From positions 186,001-250,000 of the forward strand of contig NZ_JAMKMR010000002.1 of NCBI RefSeq assembly GCF_023634645.1: a DNA stretch of 64,000 bases. The letters are read 5' to 3'. A program made the position numbers and the translations under genes. The notes beneath the pieces are model-generated. The model was not told where the DNA came from and did not search any database. It worked only from the letters and a program-made list of their open reading frames with translations. Shown piece by piece: positions 1-11,096 of this stretch (the first letter of the stretch is position 1; each line of letters opens with the position of its first letter). The stretch comes from Vibrio sinus. GTDB taxonomy: Bacteria > Pseudomonadota > Gammaproteobacteria > Enterobacterales > Vibrionaceae.

Positions 1-1425
1 AATGGCTTATGTTCACTTAACCCGAATGTCGACCGTCTCTGTATGGTGTGTGAGATGACTATCTCTGCGGCAGGTAGGTTGTCGGGTTATAAGCACTATG
101 AAGCCGTGATGAACTCACACGCTAGGCTTACTTACAACAAAGTGGGTGCCATTTTGGATGGCGACGAAGATCTACGCCAACGTTATGAAAAATTGGTACC
201 CGATCTTGAAGAGTTGCACAAACTCTACAAAGTCCTCAAGGCAGGTCGAGATAAACGCGGCGCGATTGAGTTCGAAACGGTTGAAACTAAGTTTATTTTT
301 AATGCAGAGCGCAAGATCGATCGCATTGAACCTGTGGTTCGTAACGATGCGCACAAGATCATTGAAGAATGCATGATCTTGGCCAATATTGCATCGGCAT
401 CCTTGGTGGAAAAAGCGAAAGAGCCTGCGCTCTATCGAGTGCATGAATCTCCAGGTGAACTTCGCTTGCAAGGTTTCCGAGATTTTCTCGGTGAACTTGG
501 GTTGAACCTAGCTGGCGGTTTGCAACCTTCACCAACCGATTACGCACATTTGATGACACAAATTGGTGAGCGTGCAGACAAAGAGCTGATTCAAACTATG
601 TTGCTACGCTCGTTGAAGCAGGCCGTGTATAACGCTGATAATGCGGGCCACTTTGGCTTGGCTTTAAAACGCTATGCCCACTTTACGTCGCCTATCAGAC
701 GTTATCCTGATTTGCTTCTTCATCGCGCGATTAAGTACCTCATTGCTAAGCAAGAAGGGCGAAACTTAGACTGCTGGACACCGACGGGTGGGTACCATTA
801 CTCCTTTGATGATATGGATGTGTTTGGTGAGCAATGCTCGACGACAGAACGCAGAGCCGATGATGCAACGCGAGAAGTGTCAGACTGGCTCAAATGCGAA
901 TATATGCAAGATCACGTTGGGGAAGAGCTTGAAGGCGTCATCGCAAACGTCACTGGTTTTGGCTTTTTTGTTCGTCTATCGGAATTGCATATTGATGGTC
1001 TGGTACACATTTCTTCGCTTGCCAATGACTACTACCAATTTGATCCTGTCGGCCAGCGTTTAATCGGCGAGAGTTTTGGCCACATTTACCGTTTGGGTGA
1101 TGCCGTCAAAGTCAAAGTGCGTTCGGTCAATCTTGAAGATAGACAAATTGACTTTGAATTAATCGAAACTAGTCGTAAACTGCGCGGCAAAGGCAAGACG
1201 GCGAAAAAACGTGCGTCCGAAGCCAGAAAAAATGCCAAAATGCGTGCAGAGTCGGGGAGGCAGCGTTCGCGTGGTAAAGCTAAGCCACTGATTGAACCTA
1301 CTAAGAAAGTGGGCTCGGAGGATGAACAAGAGAAAAAGCCGACACGCAGCAAAAGCAAAGCTGAAAAAGCACGCAAGAAGAAGTCACGAGTGAAAGCCAA
1401 TAAAAACCGTGGCAAAAGAAAATAA
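1..1425 (+). CDS. rnr: Ribonuclease R, 3' part only (5' end lies outside the window)
   Basis: 3'-5' hydrolytic exoribonuclease of the RNB (RNase II) family, which degrades structured RNA in mRNA decay and rRNA quality control. The reading frame is open from base 1 and begins [20 protein letters not shown], an internal RNase R segment, so the true start and the N-terminal cold-shock domains are missing. Visible are the RNB catalytic domain end ([20 protein letters not shown], about residues 222-241 counted from base 1), the S1 domain ([15 protein letters not shown], about 312-326) and a long Lys/Arg-rich tail typical of gammaproteobacterial RNase R. rlmB follows 12 bases downstream, the usual rnr-rlmB pair. 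Identification is firm; only the truncation by the window edge limits it. Confidence 0.97.
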   Translation, partial: NGLCSLNPNVDRLCMVCEMTISAAGRLSGYKHYEAVMNSHARLTYNKVGAILDGDEDLRQRYEKLVPDLEELHKLYKVLKAGRDKRGAIEFETVETKFIFNAERKIDRIEPVVRNDAHKIIEECMILANIASASLVEKAKEPALYRVHESPGELRLQGFRDFLGELGLNLAGGLQPSPTDYAHLMTQIGERADKELIQTMLLRSLKQAVYNADNAGHFGLALKRYAHFTSPIRRYPDLLLHRAIKYLIAKQEGRNLDCWTPTGGYHYSFDDMDVFGEQCSTTERRADDATREVSDWLKCEYMQDHVGEELEGVIANVTGFGFFVRLSELHIDGLVHISSLANDYYQFDPVGQRLIGESFGHIYRLGDAVKVKVRSVNLEDRQIDFELIETSRKLRGKGKTAKKRASEARKNAKMRAESGRQRSRGKAKPLIEPTKKVGSEDEQEKKPTRSKSKAEKARKKKSRVKANKNRGKRK

Positions 1426-1437
1426 TTAGGTAAATCA

Positions 1438-2178
1438 ATGAGCAACGAATTTATTTATGGCATTCATGCTGTAAAGTCGCTTTTAGAGCGTGAACCAGAA
1501 CGTTTTATTGAAACTTTTGTGCTTAAAGGCCGCCAAGATGATCGCTTAATGCCGATCTTAAACGAGCTACAAAGCATTGGCGTCACCGTTCAGCAAATGG
1601 GGCGAAAAGCGCTAGACGATAAAGCCAAAGGCGCTAATCACCAAGGTCTGATCGCTAAAGTGAAACCCGCTAAGCCGTTAAATGAGAATGATCTTGATTC
1701 GATTTTAGCGAAGCATGAGTCACCGTTGCTATTGGTGTTGGATGGTGTGACCGATCCACACAATCTCGGCGCTTGTTTAAGAAATGCTGATGCAGCAGGT
1801 GTTGCTGCCATCATAGTACCAAAAGATAAATCAGCCCCACTTAACGCGACGGTGAGCAAAGTGGCATGCGGCGCAGCAGAAAGCGTACCACTTGTACGCG
1901 TGACTAACCTAGCGCGCACCATGCGTGCATTGCAAGAGCAAGGCGTATGGTTTGTCGGTACAGCAGGGGAAGCAAAACACGATATTTACCAATCAAAGCT
2001 CACAGGCCCACTGGCGATTGTTATGGGCGCAGAAGGCGATGGTATGCGCCGTTTAACTCGCGAAACCTGTGATGACTTAATTAAGATCCCAATGGCGGGC
2101 AGTGTATCTAGCCTAAACGTTTCAGTCGCCTCAGGTATTTGCCTGTTTGAAGCGGTGCGTCAGCGCAGCGCTAGCTAA
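1438..2178 (+). CDS. rlmB: 23S rRNA (guanosine-2251-2'-O)-methyltransferase RlmB
   Basis: SPOUT-class (TrmH/SpoU) methyltransferase that uses S-adenosylmethionine to methylate the ribose of G2251 in the 23S rRNA P-loop. The 246-residue product has the family length. The N-terminal substrate-binding domain begins [13 protein letters not shown]. The SpoU motifs follow: motif 1 [21 protein letters not shown] (about residues 101-121), motif 2 [12 protein letters not shown] (about 197-208) and motif 3 [18 protein letters not shown] (about 219-236), which build the trefoil-knot cofactor site. It lies 12 bases after rnr and is probably co-transcribed with it; a clear terminator follows. Confidence 0.97.
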   Translation: MSNEFIYGIHAVKSLLEREPERFIETFVLKGRQDDRLMPILNELQSIGVTVQQMGRKALDDKAKGANHQGLIAKVKPAKPLNENDLDSILAKHESPLLLVLDGVTDPHNLGACLRNADAAGVAAIIVPKDKSAPLNATVSKVACGAAESVPLVRVTNLARTMRALQEQGVWFVGTAGEAKHDIYQSKLTGPLAIVMGAEGDGMRRLTRETCDDLIKIPMAGSVSSLNVSVASGICLFEAVRQRSAS

Positions 2179-2186
2179 TCTATTCC

Positions 2187-2221
2187 ATGAGGAGTTGCTT
2201 GGCTCTGACTCCTCATTTTTT
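2187..2221 (+). terminator. Intrinsic terminator after rlmB
   Basis: Nine-base arms ATGAGGAGT (2187-2195) and ACTCCTCAT (2208-2216) pair perfectly and run straight into six T's. It lies 8 bases after the rlmB stop codon and insulates the S10 operon from rnr-rlmB. Confidence 0.9.
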
Positions 2222-2267
2222 CCTGCCAATTGCCATTATTCTTTTCCGTTTATTTTTCAATCAACCC

Positions 2268-2295
2268 TTGCATGTAAACCACTGACATGTATAAT
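2268..2295 (+). promoter_or_regulatory. Sigma-70 promoter of the S10 operon
   Basis: A -35 box TTGCAT (2268-2273) and a perfect -10 box TATAAT (2290-2295) are separated by 16 bp, followed by a GC-rich discriminator (ACCGCGC) as expected of stringently controlled ribosomal promoters. Transcription should begin near 2301, giving a leader of about 255 nt before rpsJ. It is the best match to consensus in the rlmB-rpsJ gap. Confidence 0.8.
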
Positions 2296-2300
2296 ACCGC

Positions 2301-2867
<567 letters not shown>

Positions 2868-2881
2868 GGGAGATTAGAAGA

Positions 2882-3511
2882 ATGATTGGTCTAGTCGGAC
2901 GTAAAGTGGGTATGACCCGCGTATTTACCGAAGAAGGCGTTTCTATCCCAGTAACTGTTGTTGAGGTTGAAGCGAACCGTGTTACTCAAGTTAAATCTCT
3001 TGAGAACGATGGTTATGCAGCAATCCAGGTAACTGCTGGTGCTAAGAAAGCTAGCCGTGTAACTAAACCAGAAGCTGGTCACTTTGCGAAAGCAGGTGTA
3101 GAAGCTGGTCGCGGTCTTTGGGAATTCCGTTTAGAAAACGGTGAAGAGTTTGAAGTTGGTGCAGAGCTAACTGTTGAACTATTCAACGAAACTAAAAAAG
3201 TAGACGTTACTGGTACATCTAAGGGTAAAGGTTTCCAAGGCGCTGTTAAGCGTTGGAACTTCCGCACTCAAGATATGACTCACGGTAACTCATTGTCTCA
3301 CCGTGCTCCTGGTTCTATCGGTCAATGTCAGACTCCAGGTCGCGTGTTTAAAGGCAAGAAAATGGCAGGTCACATGGGTGCTGAGCGTGTAACGACTCAA
3401 AACCTAGAGATCGTACGTGTTGACGCTGAGCGCAACCTGCTTCTTATTAAAGGTGCAGTCCCAGGCTCAACAGGTGGCAACGTGATCGTTAAACCAGCTG
3501 TTAAAGCATAA
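2882..3511 (+). CDS. rplC: 50S ribosomal protein L3
   Basis: Early-assembly large-subunit protein that initiates 23S rRNA folding and extends a loop toward the peptidyl-transferase centre. 209 residues, as in E. coli. Hallmarks are the start [15 protein letters not shown] and the central loop [23 protein letters not shown] (about residues 141-163); its Gln-151 is the residue methylated by PrmB in E. coli. Starts 14 bases after rpsJ. Confidence 0.98.
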   Translation: MIGLVGRKVGMTRVFTEEGVSIPVTVVEVEANRVTQVKSLENDGYAAIQVTAGAKKASRVTKPEAGHFAKAGVEAGRGLWEFRLENGEEFEVGAELTVELFNETKKVDVTGTSKGKGFQGAVKRWNFRTQDMTHGNSLSHRAPGSIGQCQTPGRVFKGKKMAGHMGAERVTTQNLEIVRVDAERNLLLIKGAVPGSTGGNVIVKPAVKA

Positions 3512-3528
3512 CGTCTCAGGAGTAAGTA

Positions 3529-4131
3529 ATGGAACTAATGGTTAAAGGTGCTGATGCACTAACTGTTTCCGAAACTACTTTCGGACGTGAGTTTAACGAA
3601 GCTCTTGTACACCAAGTAGTTGTTGCGTACGCAGCAGGTGCTCGTCAAGGTACACGTGCTCAAAAAACACGTTCAGAAGTTTCTGGCGGTGGCGCTAAGC
3701 CATGGCGTCAAAAAGGTACTGGCCGTGCACGTGCTGGTACAATCCGTAGCCCAATCTGGCGTACAGGTGGTGTTACTTTTGCTGCGAAACCACAAGATCA
3801 CAGCCAAAAAGTAAACAAGAAAATGTACCGTGGTGCTATGAAAAGCATTCTTTCTGAGCTAGTTCGTCAAGAGCGTCTAGTTGTTGTTGATAACTTCTCA
3901 GTAGAAGCACCAAAAACTAAAGAGCTAGTAGCTAAGCTTAAAGAACTTGAGCTTAACGATGTACTCATCGTTACTGGTGAAGTAGACGAGAATCTATTCT
4001 TAGCTGCTCGTAACCTATACAAAGTTGACGCTCGTGACGCTGCTGGTATCGACCCAGTAAGCCTAATCGCGTTTGACAAGGTTCTAATAACTGCTGAAGC
4101 AGTTAAGCAAGTTGAGGAGATGCTGGCATGA
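3529..4131 (+). CDS. rplD: 50S ribosomal protein L4, probable autogenous repressor of the S10 operon
   Basis: Large-subunit protein whose extended loop lines the exit tunnel and which in enterobacteria represses its own operon through the S10 leader. 200 residues against 201 in E. coli. The tunnel loop is recognisable as [21 protein letters not shown] (about residues 58-78), followed by the globular part ([17 protein letters not shown]). The start ATG at 3529 follows CAGGAG. The 3' end overlaps rplW by 4 bases, implying translational coupling. Confidence 0.98.
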   Translation: MELMVKGADALTVSETTFGREFNEALVHQVVVAYAAGARQGTRAQKTRSEVSGGGAKPWRQKGTGRARAGTIRSPIWRTGGVTFAAKPQDHSQKVNKKMYRGAMKSILSELVRQERLVVVDNFSVEAPKTKELVAKLKELELNDVLIVTGEVDENLFLAARNLYKVDARDAAGIDPVSLIAFDKVLITAEAVKQVEEMLA

Positions 4132-4430
4132 TCAATGAAGAGCGTCTACTAAAAGTTCTACGTGCTCCACTTATCTCTGAAAAAGCAACAATGACTGCTG
4201 AAAAAGCAAACACTGTTGTTTTCAAAGTAGCAATCGATGCGACTAAAAAAGAGATCAAAGCAGCTGTAGAAAAGCTATTTGAAGTTGAAGTTAAGTCTGT
4301 AAATACTCTTATCACTAAGGGTAAGACCAAGCGTCAAGGTATGCGTCAAGGCCGTCGTTCAGACGTTAAGAAAGCCTACGTTATCTTGAAAGAAGGTCAA
4401 GATCTTGACTTCGTTGGCGGTGCTGAGTAA
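4128..4430 (+). CDS. rplW: 50S ribosomal protein L23
   Basis: Sits at the tunnel exit and is the docking point for trigger factor and SRP. 100 residues, the family length, beginning [21 protein letters not shown]. The ATG overlaps the rplD stop codon in an ATGA junction, so initiation is probably coupled to L4 translation. Confidence 0.98.
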   Translation: MINEERLLKVLRAPLISEKATMTAEKANTVVFKVAIDATKKEIKAAVEKLFEVEVKSVNTLITKGKTKRQGMRQGRRSDVKKAYVILKEGQDLDFVGGAE

Positions 4431-4445
4431 CAGGAGTAGTTAGAA

Positions 4446-5270
4446 ATGGCTATTGTTAAATGTAAGCCGACTTCCCCTGGTCGTCGTCACGTTGTTAAAG
4501 TTGTTAACGCTGACCTACACAAGGGCAAGCCATACGCACCTCTTCTAGAGAAAAACTCTAAGAACGGTGGTCGTAACAACAACGGTCGTATTACAGTACG
4601 TCACATCGGCGGTGGTCATAAACACCACTACCGTGTAATTGACTTCAAACGTACTAAAGACGGTATTCCAGCGAAAGTTGAGCGTCTAGAATACGATCCA
4701 AACCGTAGCGCAAATATCGCTCTAGTTCTGTACGCAGACGGTGAGCGTCGTTACATCATTGCACCTAAAGGTGTTCAAGCAGGTGATCAGATCCAATCTG
4801 GTGTAGATGCGCCAATCAAAGCAGGTAACACTCTGCCGATGCGCAACATCCCAGTTGGTTCAACTGTACACTGTGTTGAACTTAAGCCTGGTAAAGGTGC
4901 TCAGCTAGCTCGTTCTGCTGGTGCATACGTTCAAATCGTAGCTCGTGAAGGTTCATATGTAACTATCCGTCTACGTTCTGGCGAAATGCGTAAAGTCCTA
5001 TCTGAAGGCCGTGCAACAATCGGTGAAGTAGGTAACGCAGAGCACATGCTACGTGAACTAGGTAAAGCTGGTGCTAACCGCTGGCGCGGTGTTCGTCCAA
5101 CCGTTCGTGGTGTTGTGATGAACCCAGTAGACCACCCACACGGTGGTGGTGAAGGCCGTACTTCTGGTGGTCGTCACCCAGTTTCTCCTTGGGGTATGCC
5201 AACTAAAGGCTTCAAGACCCGTAAGAACAAACGCACTGACAAGTACATCGTACGTCGTCGTAACAAATAA
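4446..5270 (+). CDS. rplB: 50S ribosomal protein L2
   Basis: Highly conserved large-subunit protein needed for subunit association and peptidyl-transferase function. 274 residues against 273 in E. coli. The C-terminal block [21 protein letters not shown] (about residues 222-242) contains the conserved histidine of this family. Strong SD (CAGGAG) upstream of the ATG at 4446. Confidence 0.98.
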   Translation: MAIVKCKPTSPGRRHVVKVVNADLHKGKPYAPLLEKNSKNGGRNNNGRITVRHIGGGHKHHYRVIDFKRTKDGIPAKVERLEYDPNRSANIALVLYADGERRYIIAPKGVQAGDQIQSGVDAPIKAGNTLPMRNIPVGSTVHCVELKPGKGAQLARSAGAYVQIVAREGSYVTIRLRSGEMRKVLSEGRATIGEVGNAEHMLRELGKAGANRWRGVRPTVRGVVMNPVDHPHGGGEGRTSGGRHPVSPWGMPTKGFKTRKNKRTDKYIVRRRNK

Positions 5271-5277
5271 TCTATAA

Positions 5278-5568
<291 letters not shown>

Positions 5569-5578
5569 GGAGTAGATA

Positions 5579-5911
5579 ATGGAAGCTTTAGCTAAACATA
5601 ACTTTGCTCGCATTTCGCCTCAGAAAGCTCGCTTAGTTGCAGACCAAATTCGCGGTAAATCTGTTGACCAAGCTCTAGAAATTCTAACTTTCAGCAACAA
5701 AAAAGCTGCTGATCTAGTTAAGAAAGTTCTTGAGTCAGCAATCGCAAACGCGGAACACAACGAAGGTGCAGATATCGACGATCTTAATGTCGCTAAAATC
5801 TTCGTAGATGAGGGCCCTATCATGAAGCGTATTATGCCTCGTGCTAAAGGCCGTGCGGATCGTATCTTGAAGCGTTCAAGCCACATCACTGTTGTTGTAG
5901 CAGATCGCTAA
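5579..5911 (+). CDS. rplV: 50S ribosomal protein L22
   Basis: Large-subunit protein whose beta hairpin forms the exit-tunnel constriction with L4; changes in that hairpin are a known route to macrolide resistance. 110 residues, the E. coli length. The tunnel hairpin lies at [20 protein letters not shown] (about residues 79-98) and looks ordinary. ATG follows AGGAG. Confidence 0.98.
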   Translation: MEALAKHNFARISPQKARLVADQIRGKSVDQALEILTFSNKKAADLVKKVLESAIANAEHNEGADIDDLNVAKIFVDEGPIMKRIMPRAKGRADRILKRSSHITVVVADR

Positions 5912-5930
5912 GAGACTAGGAGAGTAAGCA

Positions 5931-6629
5931 ATGGGTCAGAAAGTACATCCAAATGGTATTCGTCTTGGCATCGTTAAGCCTTGGAATGCTACATGGTTTG
6001 CTAACACCAAAGATTTCGCTGACAACCTAGACGGCGACTTCAAGGTACGTCAGTTCCTAACTAAGGAACTTTCGAAAGCGTCTCTATCACGCATCGTTAT
6101 CGAGCGTCCTGCTAAGAGCATTCGTGTGACTATTCACACAGCTCGTCCAGGTGTCGTTATCGGTAAGAAAGGTGAAGACGTAGAAAAGCTACGCACAGCA
6201 GTAGCAAAAATTGCAGGTGTACCAGCGCAAATTAACATCGCTGAAGTACGTAAGCCTGAGCTGGACGCACAACTTGTTGGCGACAGCATCGCGTCTCAAC
6301 TAGAGCGTCGTGTTATGTTCCGTCGTGCTATGAAGCGCGCAGTACAAAACGCAATGCGTCTAGGCGCTAAAGGTATCAAAGTAGAAGTAAGTGGCCGTCT
6401 AGGCGGCGCTGAAATCGCACGTTCTGAGTGGTATCGTGAAGGTCGTGTGCCTCTACATACTCTACGTGCAGACATTGATTATGCAACTTCTTCGGCTCAC
6501 ACTCAATACGGTGTGATCGGCATTAAAGTTTGGATCTTCAAAGGTGAGATCCTAGGCGGTATGCCAGCTGCTAACGCAGTAGAGCCAAAAGGCGACAAGC
6601 CTAAGAAGCAGCGTAAAGGCCGTAAGTAA
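5931..6629 (+). CDS. rpsC: 30S ribosomal protein S3
   Basis: Small-subunit head protein at the mRNA entry channel, with helicase-related function together with S4 and S5. 232 residues against 233 in E. coli. Begins [24 protein letters not shown]; a KH domain with the GxxG loop ([13 protein letters not shown], about residues 76-88) is visible, and the C-terminus ends in a Lys-rich tail. Confidence 0.98.
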   Translation: MGQKVHPNGIRLGIVKPWNATWFANTKDFADNLDGDFKVRQFLTKELSKASLSRIVIERPAKSIRVTIHTARPGVVIGKKGEDVEKLRTAVAKIAGVPAQINIAEVRKPELDAQLVGDSIASQLERRVMFRRAMKRAVQNAMRLGAKGIKVEVSGRLGGAEIARSEWYREGRVPLHTLRADIDYATSSAHTQYGVIGIKVWIFKGEILGGMPAANAVEPKGDKPKKQRKGRK

Positions 6630-6640
6630 GGAGTCGACAG

Positions 6641-7051
6641 ATGCTACAACCTAAACGTACTAAGTTCCGTAAGGTTCAAACAGGTCGTAACCGTGGTCTT
6701 GCTAAAGGTACTGACGTAAGCTTCGGCACATTTGGTCTTAAAGCGGTTGGCCGTGGTCGTCTAACTGCTCGTCAGATCGAAGCGGCTCGTCGTGCGATGA
6801 CTCGTCACGTTAAGCGTCAAGGTAAAATCTGGATCCGTGTGTTCCCAGACAAGCCTATCACAGAGAAACCACTAGAAGTTCGTCAAGGTAAGGGTAAAGG
6901 TAACGTTGAGTACTGGGTAGCCCAAATCCAACCTGGTAAGGTGATGTACGAAATGGACGGTGTACCTGAAGAATTGGCACGTGAAGCGTTCCGCCTAGCG
7001 GCACGTAAACTGCCTTTCAAGACTACATTTGTAACTAAGCAGGTGATGTGA
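6641..7051 (+). CDS. rplP: 50S ribosomal protein L16
   Basis: Large-subunit protein near the A site, required for tRNA accommodation. 136 residues, as in E. coli, beginning [19 protein letters not shown]. The arginine hydroxylated by YcfD in E. coli (R81) has its counterpart in the [15 protein letters not shown] stretch. The stop codon overlaps the rpmC start by one base (TGATG). Confidence 0.98.
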   Translation: MLQPKRTKFRKVQTGRNRGLAKGTDVSFGTFGLKAVGRGRLTARQIEAARRAMTRHVKRQGKIWIRVFPDKPITEKPLEVRQGKGKGNVEYWVAQIQPGKVMYEMDGVPEELAREAFRLAARKLPFKTTFVTKQVM

Positions 7052-7242
7052 TGAAAGCACAAGATCTACGCGAAAAAAGCGTTGAAGAGCTTAATGCTGA
7101 GTTAATTGAGTTGCTACGTGAACAGTTCAACTTGCGCATGCAAGCTGCAACTGGTCAGCTTCAGCAAACTCATACTCTGAAAGCTGTACGCCGTAATATC
7201 GCACGTGTGAAAACTGTTTTGACTGAGAAGGCAGACGCATAA
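7051..7242 (+). CDS. rpmC: 50S ribosomal protein L29
   Basis: Small helical protein at the tunnel exit that helps bind trigger factor with L23. 63 residues from the ATG at 7051 ([20 protein letters not shown]...), the exact E. coli length. An in-frame GTG one codon upstream is rejected because the ATG gives the family start. Overlaps rplP and rpsQ by one base on each side, indicating tight translational coupling. Confidence 0.97.
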   Translation: MKAQDLREKSVEELNAELIELLREQFNLRMQAATGQLQQTHTLKAVRRNIARVKTVLTEKADA

Positions 7243-7496
7243 TGAGCGAAGTAAAACGTACTCAACAAGGTCGTGTTGTTAGCGACAAGATGGACAAGTC
7301 TATCGTAGTTGCTATCGAGCGCATGGTTAAGCACCCAATTTACGGTAAATTCGTAAAGCGCACGACTAAAGTACACGCACATGACGAGAGCAACGAGTGT
7401 GGCCTAGGCGACACAGTTGAAATCGCAGAGTGTCGTCCTCTGTCTAAGACTAAGTCTTGGACATTGGTAAAAGTCCTAGAAAAAGCGAAAATCTAA
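7242..7496 (+). CDS. rpsQ: 30S ribosomal protein S17
   Basis: OB-fold primary 16S-binding protein of the small-subunit body. 84 residues, as in E. coli ([23 protein letters not shown]...). Its ATG overlaps the rpmC stop (TAATG). It is the last gene of the S10 transcription unit, since a strong terminator and a new promoter follow. Confidence 0.98.
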   Translation: MSEVKRTQQGRVVSDKMDKSIVVAIERMVKHPIYGKFVKRTTKVHAHDESNECGLGDTVEIAECRPLSKTKSWTLVKVLEKAKI

Positions 7497-7520
7497 CGCA
7501 ATTTTTTCTATGATGATAAA

Positions 7521-7556
7521 GCGGCTCCAAATTTTTTTTGGGGCCGTTTATTTTTT
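7521..7556 (+). terminator. Intrinsic terminator closing the S10 operon
   Basis: Arms CGGCTCCAAA (7522-7531) and TTTGGGGCCG (7537-7546) form a 10-bp stem with one G-U pair, followed by TTTATTTTTT. It lies 25 bases after rpsQ and separates S10 from the spc operon. Confidence 0.92.
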
Positions 7557-7579
7557 GGCTACCCAATTGAATGAAAGGG

Positions 7580-7657
7580 TGGTACAATTCGCGTCCCTTT
7601 AAAGAGGCAGCCCGACCCGAGAGGGTCTAGTTTTTAATATTTAGCGGAGCACTAACA
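7580..7657 (+). promoter_or_regulatory. Extended -10 promoter and short leader of the spc operon
   Basis: TGG-TACAAT at 7580-7588 is an extended -10 element (TGn before a 5/6 -10 box). No good -35 hexamer lies at 16-18 bp, so the extended element probably compensates. The roughly 60-nt leader folds GACCC-GAGA-GGGTC (7614-7627), a 5-bp stem capped by a GNRA tetraloop, before the GCGGAG ribosome-binding site of rplN. Confidence 0.65.
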
Positions 7658-8029
7658 ATGATCCAAATGCAAAGTACACTCGACGCTGCGGATAACTCCG
7701 GCGCTCGTAGAGTAATGTGTATTAAGGTTCTGGGTGGCTCTCACCGCCGTTATGCACATATCGGAGACATCATTAAAGTTACTGTTAAGGAAGCAATTCC
7801 TCGCGGTAAAGTTAAGAAAGGTGATGTTCTAAAGGCGGTTGTAGTGCGCACCCGTAAAGGCGTACGTCGTCCAGACGGTTCAGTCATTCGCTTCGACCGT
7901 AATGCTTGCGTATTGTTGAATGACAATACTGAGCAACCAGTCGGTACACGTATCTTTGGTCCAGTGACTCGTGAACTTCGTAACGCGAAATTCATGAAGA
8001 TTGTTTCACTGGCTCCAGAAGTTCTGTAA
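7658..8029 (+). CDS. rplN: 50S ribosomal protein L14
   Basis: Large-subunit interface protein that forms bridges to 16S rRNA and is the target of the silencing factor RsfS. 123 residues, as in E. coli; core signature [21 protein letters not shown] (about residues 11-31). First gene of the spc operon. Confidence 0.98.
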   Translation: MIQMQSTLDAADNSGARRVMCIKVLGGSHRRYAHIGDIIKVTVKEAIPRGKVKKGDVLKAVVVRTRKGVRRPDGSVIRFDRNACVLLNDNTEQPVGTRIFGPVTRELRNAKFMKIVSLAPEVL

Positions 8030-8041
8030 GAGGCACGAAAA

Positions 8042-8359
8042 ATGGCAGCTAAGATCCGTCGTAATGACGAAGTAATCGTTCTTGCCGGTAAAGACAAAGG
8101 CAAGAAAGGTAAAGTAACTAAGGTTCTAGCAACCGGTAAAGTTATCGTTGAAGGTATCAACCTTGTTAAGAAACATCAGAAGCCTCAACCGGCTCTGAAC
8201 CAACAAGGTGGCATCGTTGAACAAGAAGCAGCAATTGATGTTTCTAACGTTGCAATCTACAACGCAGCTACTGGTAAAGCAGACCGCATCGGTTTCCGTG
8301 TTGAAGACGGCAAAAAAGTTCGTTTCTTCAAGTCTAACGGCGAAACCGTTTCTAACTAA
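8042..8359 (+). CDS. rplX: 50S ribosomal protein L24
   Basis: Assembly initiator of the large subunit with an N-terminal KOW motif ([21 protein letters not shown], about residues 9-29). 105 residues against 104 in E. coli. Starts 12 bases after rplN. Confidence 0.98.
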   Translation: MAAKIRRNDEVIVLAGKDKGKKGKVTKVLATGKVIVEGINLVKKHQKPQPALNQQGGIVEQEAAIDVSNVAIYNAATGKADRIGFRVEDGKKVRFFKSNGETVSN

Positions 8360-8382
8360 TAGAAGTAATTTGGAGTTCTACT

Positions 8383-8922
8383 ATGGCGAAACTGCATGAT
8401 TACTACAAGTCGTCTGTAGTCGCTGAGCTTGCCAAAGAGTTCAGCTACACAAGCGTCATGCAAGTCCCTAGGATTGAGAAAATCACCCTAAACATGGGCG
8501 TTGGTGAAGCTATCAACGATAAGAAACTGCTAGAAAACGCAGCATCTGATATGGCATTGATCTCTGGTCAAAAGCCACTTATCACTAAAGCGCGTAAATC
8601 TGTTGCAGGTTTCAAAATTCGTGAAGGCTACCCAATTGGTTGTAAAGTAACCTTACGTGGCGAACGTATGTGGGAGTTCCTAGAGCGTTTAATCTCTATT
8701 GCTCTTCCACGTGTACGTGATTTCCGTGGTGTTAGCGCTAAGTCTTTTGACGGACGCGGTAACTACAGCATGGGCGTTCGCGAGCAAATCATCTTCCCGG
8801 AGATCGACTACGATAAAGTCGATCGTGTACGCGGTCTTGATATCACTATCACGACAACTGCTGCGTCCGATGAGGAAGGCCGTGCTCTGCTGGCTGCCTT
8901 TAACTTCCCATTCCGTAAGTAA
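8383..8922 (+). CDS. rplE: 50S ribosomal protein L5
   Basis: Large-subunit central-protuberance protein that binds 5S rRNA and contacts P-site tRNA. 179 residues, as in E. coli ([22 protein letters not shown]...). The conserved [13 protein letters not shown] block is intact (about residues 31-43). Its initiation region is the expected target of S8 feedback control. Confidence 0.98.
   Translation: MAKLHDYYKSSVVAELAKEFSYTSVMQVPRIEKITLNMGVGEAINDKKLLENAASDMALISGQKPLITKARKSVAGFKIREGYPIGCKVTLRGERMWEFLERLISIALPRVRDFRGVSAKSFDGRGNYSMGVREQIIFPEIDYDKVDRVRGLDITITTTAASDEEGRALLAAFNFPFRK
8402..8420 (+). promoter_or_regulatory. Candidate S8 translational operator at the start of rplE
   Basis: Just inside rplE the mRNA can fold ACTAC (8402-8406) with GTAGT (8416-8420) across a 9-nt internal segment. 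E. coli rplE carries the same element at the same codons, and there S8 binds it to repress translation of L5 and the genes behind it; S8 control of spc is also described for V. cholerae. The assignment rests on sequence resemblance and position. Confidence 0.5.
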
Positions 8923-8939
8923 GGTGAAGGGTTACTGTT

Positions 8940-9245
8940 ATGGCTAAACAATCAATGAAAGCACGTGACGTAAAACGTGCAAAGCTAGTTGCTAAATTCG
9001 CTGAAAAGCGTTCGGCACTAAAAGCTATCATCAGCGATGTAAACGCATCTGAAGAAGACCGTTGGAACGCAGTTCTTAAGCTGCAATCTCTTCCACGTGA
9101 TTCAAGTGCATCACGTCAGCGCAACCGTTGTAACCAAACTGGTCGTCCACACGGTTACCTACGTAAGTTCGGTCTGAGCCGTATCAAAGTTCGTGAAGCT
9201 TGCATGAAAGGCGAGATTCCTGGACTTCGTAAGGCTAGCTGGTAA
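8940..9245 (+). CDS. rpsN: 30S ribosomal protein S14, zinc-free type
   Basis: Small-subunit head protein. 101 residues, the longer gammaproteobacterial form; the CxxC...CxxC zinc site of the short form is absent, leaving [21 protein letters not shown] (about residues 60-80). Zinc-independent S14 in the main operon is normal for this group. Confidence 0.98.
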   Translation: MAKQSMKARDVKRAKLVAKFAEKRSALKAIISDVNASEEDRWNAVLKLQSLPRDSSASRQRNRCNQTGRPHGYLRKFGLSRIKVREACMKGEIPGLRKASW

Positions 9246-9274
9246 TTGCCACTTAATCATTTGGAGTAAATCAT

Positions 9275-9667
9275 ATGAGCATGCAAGATCCGATTTCGGA
9301 TATGCTGACCCGTATTCGTAACGGTCAGGCAGCAAACAAAGTTGCTGTTAAAATGCCTTCTTCAAAGCTTAAAGTTGCAATTGCTGCACTACTAAAAGCT
9401 GAAGGTTACATCGTTGATTTCGCTGTTGAAGGCGAAAGCAAACCTGAGCTAGAAGTCACTCTTAAGTACTTCCAAGCTAAACCAGTAATTGAGCAAATCA
9501 AACGTGTTTCACGTCCTGGCCTGCGCGTCTACAAGAACAAAGACTCGCTACCAAACGTGATGGGCGGATTAGGTATTGCTGTAGTATCCACTTCCAAGGG
9601 TCTAATGTCAGACCGTGCTGCGCGTAAAGCAGGTCTTGGTGGTGAAATCATCTGCTACGTAGCGTAA
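9275..9667 (+). CDS. rpsH: 30S ribosomal protein S8, probable autogenous repressor of the spc operon
   Basis: Primary 16S-binding protein of the platform and, in enterobacteria and V. cholerae, repressor of the spc operon at rplE. 130 residues, as in E. coli ([22 protein letters not shown]...), with the C-terminal block [20 protein letters not shown] intact. Confidence 0.98.
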   Translation: MSMQDPISDMLTRIRNGQAANKVAVKMPSSKLKVAIAALLKAEGYIVDFAVEGESKPELEVTLKYFQAKPVIEQIKRVSRPGLRVYKNKDSLPNVMGGLGIAVVSTSKGLMSDRAARKAGLGGEIICYVA

Positions 9668-9679
9668 TAGGAGTAGAAT

Positions 9680-10213
9680 ATGTCTCGTGTTGCTAAAGCA
9701 CCTGTCGCTATTCCAGCTGGCGTAGAGGTGAAACTAAACGGCCAAGAAGTCACAGTTAAAGGCGCTAAAGGCGAATTAACTCGCGTTCTAAACAACGCTG
9801 TTGTGATTGCACAGGAAGAAAACAACCTTACTTTCGGTCCTAAAGAAGGTGTTGCTAACGCTTGGGCTCAAGCAGGTACTGCTCGTGCACTAGTAAACAA
9901 CATGGTTGTTGGTGTTACTGAAGGCTTCACTAAGAAATTAGTGCTTAAAGGTGTTGGTTACCGCGCTGCTATGAAAGGCAAAGCTGTTGGTCTAACACTA
10001 GGTTTCTCTCACCCAGTAGAGCACGCTCTACCAGAGGGAATCAAAGCTGAATGCCCAAGCCAAACTGAAATTGTGCTAACTGGTTGTGACAAGCAATTAG
10101 TTGGTCAAGTTGCGGCTGACATTCGTTCTTACCGTGAGCCTGAGCCGTATAAAGGTAAAGGTATCCGTTACGCCGATGAAATCGTGCGTACTAAAGAAGC
10201 TAAGAAGAAGTAA
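9680..10213 (+). CDS. rplF: 50S ribosomal protein L6
   Basis: Large-subunit protein at the base of the L7/L12 stalk near the sarcin-ricin loop. 177 residues, as in E. coli, with two repeated L6 domains; the C-terminal signature [21 protein letters not shown] (about residues 153-173) is clear. Confidence 0.98.
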   Translation: MSRVAKAPVAIPAGVEVKLNGQEVTVKGAKGELTRVLNNAVVIAQEENNLTFGPKEGVANAWAQAGTARALVNNMVVGVTEGFTKKLVLKGVGYRAAMKGKAVGLTLGFSHPVEHALPEGIKAECPSQTEIVLTGCDKQLVGQVAADIRSYREPEPYKGKGIRYADEIVRTKEAKKK

Positions 10214-10222
10214 GGTAACACT

Positions 10223-10576
10223 ATGGATAAGAAAGCATCTCGCATCCGTCGTGCTACACGCGCACGTCGTAAGATTGCAGAACTTGGTGCAACTCGCCTA
10301 GTCGTACACCGTACTCCTCGTCACGTGTACGCGCAGGTTATTGCATCAAATGGCTCTGAGGTTATCGCATCCGCTTCTACTGTAGAAAAGGCGATCCGTG
10401 AGCAAGTGAAGAACACTGGTAACATCGATGCAGCTAAAGCAGTAGGTAAAGCTATCGCTGAGCGCGCTCTTGAAAAAGGCGTTTCTACTGTTGCATTTGA
10501 TCGTTCTGGTTTCCAATACCACGGTCGAGTAGCGGCGCTAGCAGATACTGCTCGCGAAGCTGGTCTGAAATTCTAA
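10223..10576 (+). CDS. rplR: 50S ribosomal protein L18
   Basis: 5S rRNA-binding protein of the central protuberance. 117 residues, as in E. coli ([21 protein letters not shown]...); the conserved [28 protein letters not shown]-terminus ends the protein. Starts 9 bases after rplF. Confidence 0.98.
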   Translation: MDKKASRIRRATRARRKIAELGATRLVVHRTPRHVYAQVIASNGSEVIASASTVEKAIREQVKNTGNIDAAKAVGKAIAERALEKGVSTVAFDRSGFQYHGRVAALADTAREAGLKF

Positions 10577-10590
10577 GGTAGGGTTGATCG

Positions 10591-11091
10591 ATGGCTAAAG
10601 AACAACAACAAGCGAGTGATTTGCAAGAAAAGCTAATCGCTGTTAACCGTGTTTCTAAGACGGTTAAAGGTGGTCGAATCATGAGCTTCACTGCACTAAC
10701 AGTAGTTGGTGACGGTAATGGTCGTGTAGGTTTCGGTTACGGTAAAGCCCGTGAAGTACCTGCTGCGATCCAAAAAGCAATGGAAAAAGCGCGTCGTAAC
10801 ATGACTACGATCGCTTTAAACGAAGGCACTCTTCACCACCCGGTGAAAGGTCGCCACTCGGGCTCTAAAGTTTACATGCAGCCTGCTGCAGAAGGTACTG
10901 GTGTAATCGCAGGTGGTGCGATGCGTGCAGTACTAGAAGTAGCTGGTGTACATAACGTACTATCTAAAGCATACGGTTCTACGAACCCTATCAACATCGT
11001 TCGTGCAACGATCGATGCACTAGGTAGCATGAAGTCGCCAGAAATGGTTGCTGCTAAACGTGGTCTAACTGTTGAATCTATTTCGGAGTAA
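10591..11091 (+). CDS. rpsE: 30S ribosomal protein S5
   Basis: Small-subunit protein at the mRNA entry, important for decoding fidelity. 166 residues against 167 in E. coli. The N-terminal dsRNA-binding-like domain ([20 protein letters not shown], about residues 11-30) contains the loop where spectinomycin-resistance changes map; it looks wild type. rpmD follows after 5 bases. Confidence 0.98.
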   Translation: MAKEQQQASDLQEKLIAVNRVSKTVKGGRIMSFTALTVVGDGNGRVGFGYGKAREVPAAIQKAMEKARRNMTTIALNEGTLHHPVKGRHSGSKVYMQPAAEGTGVIAGGAMRAVLEVAGVHNVLSKAYGSTNPINIVRATIDALGSMKSPEMVAAKRGLTVESISE

Positions 11092-11096
11092 GCACC

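Noticed and set aside
3867..4330. Long minus-strand ORFs opposite rplD and rplW, and similar ones opposite many ribosomal genes
   Set aside because: They are shadows of strongly codon-biased genes, with low-complexity Ser/Thr-rich products and no ribosome-binding sites.
7555..7572. TTGGCT or TTGAAT as the -35 box of the spc promoter
   Set aside because: Spacing to TACAAT is 22 and 10 bp, outside the usable range; the extended -10 motif explains the promoter better.
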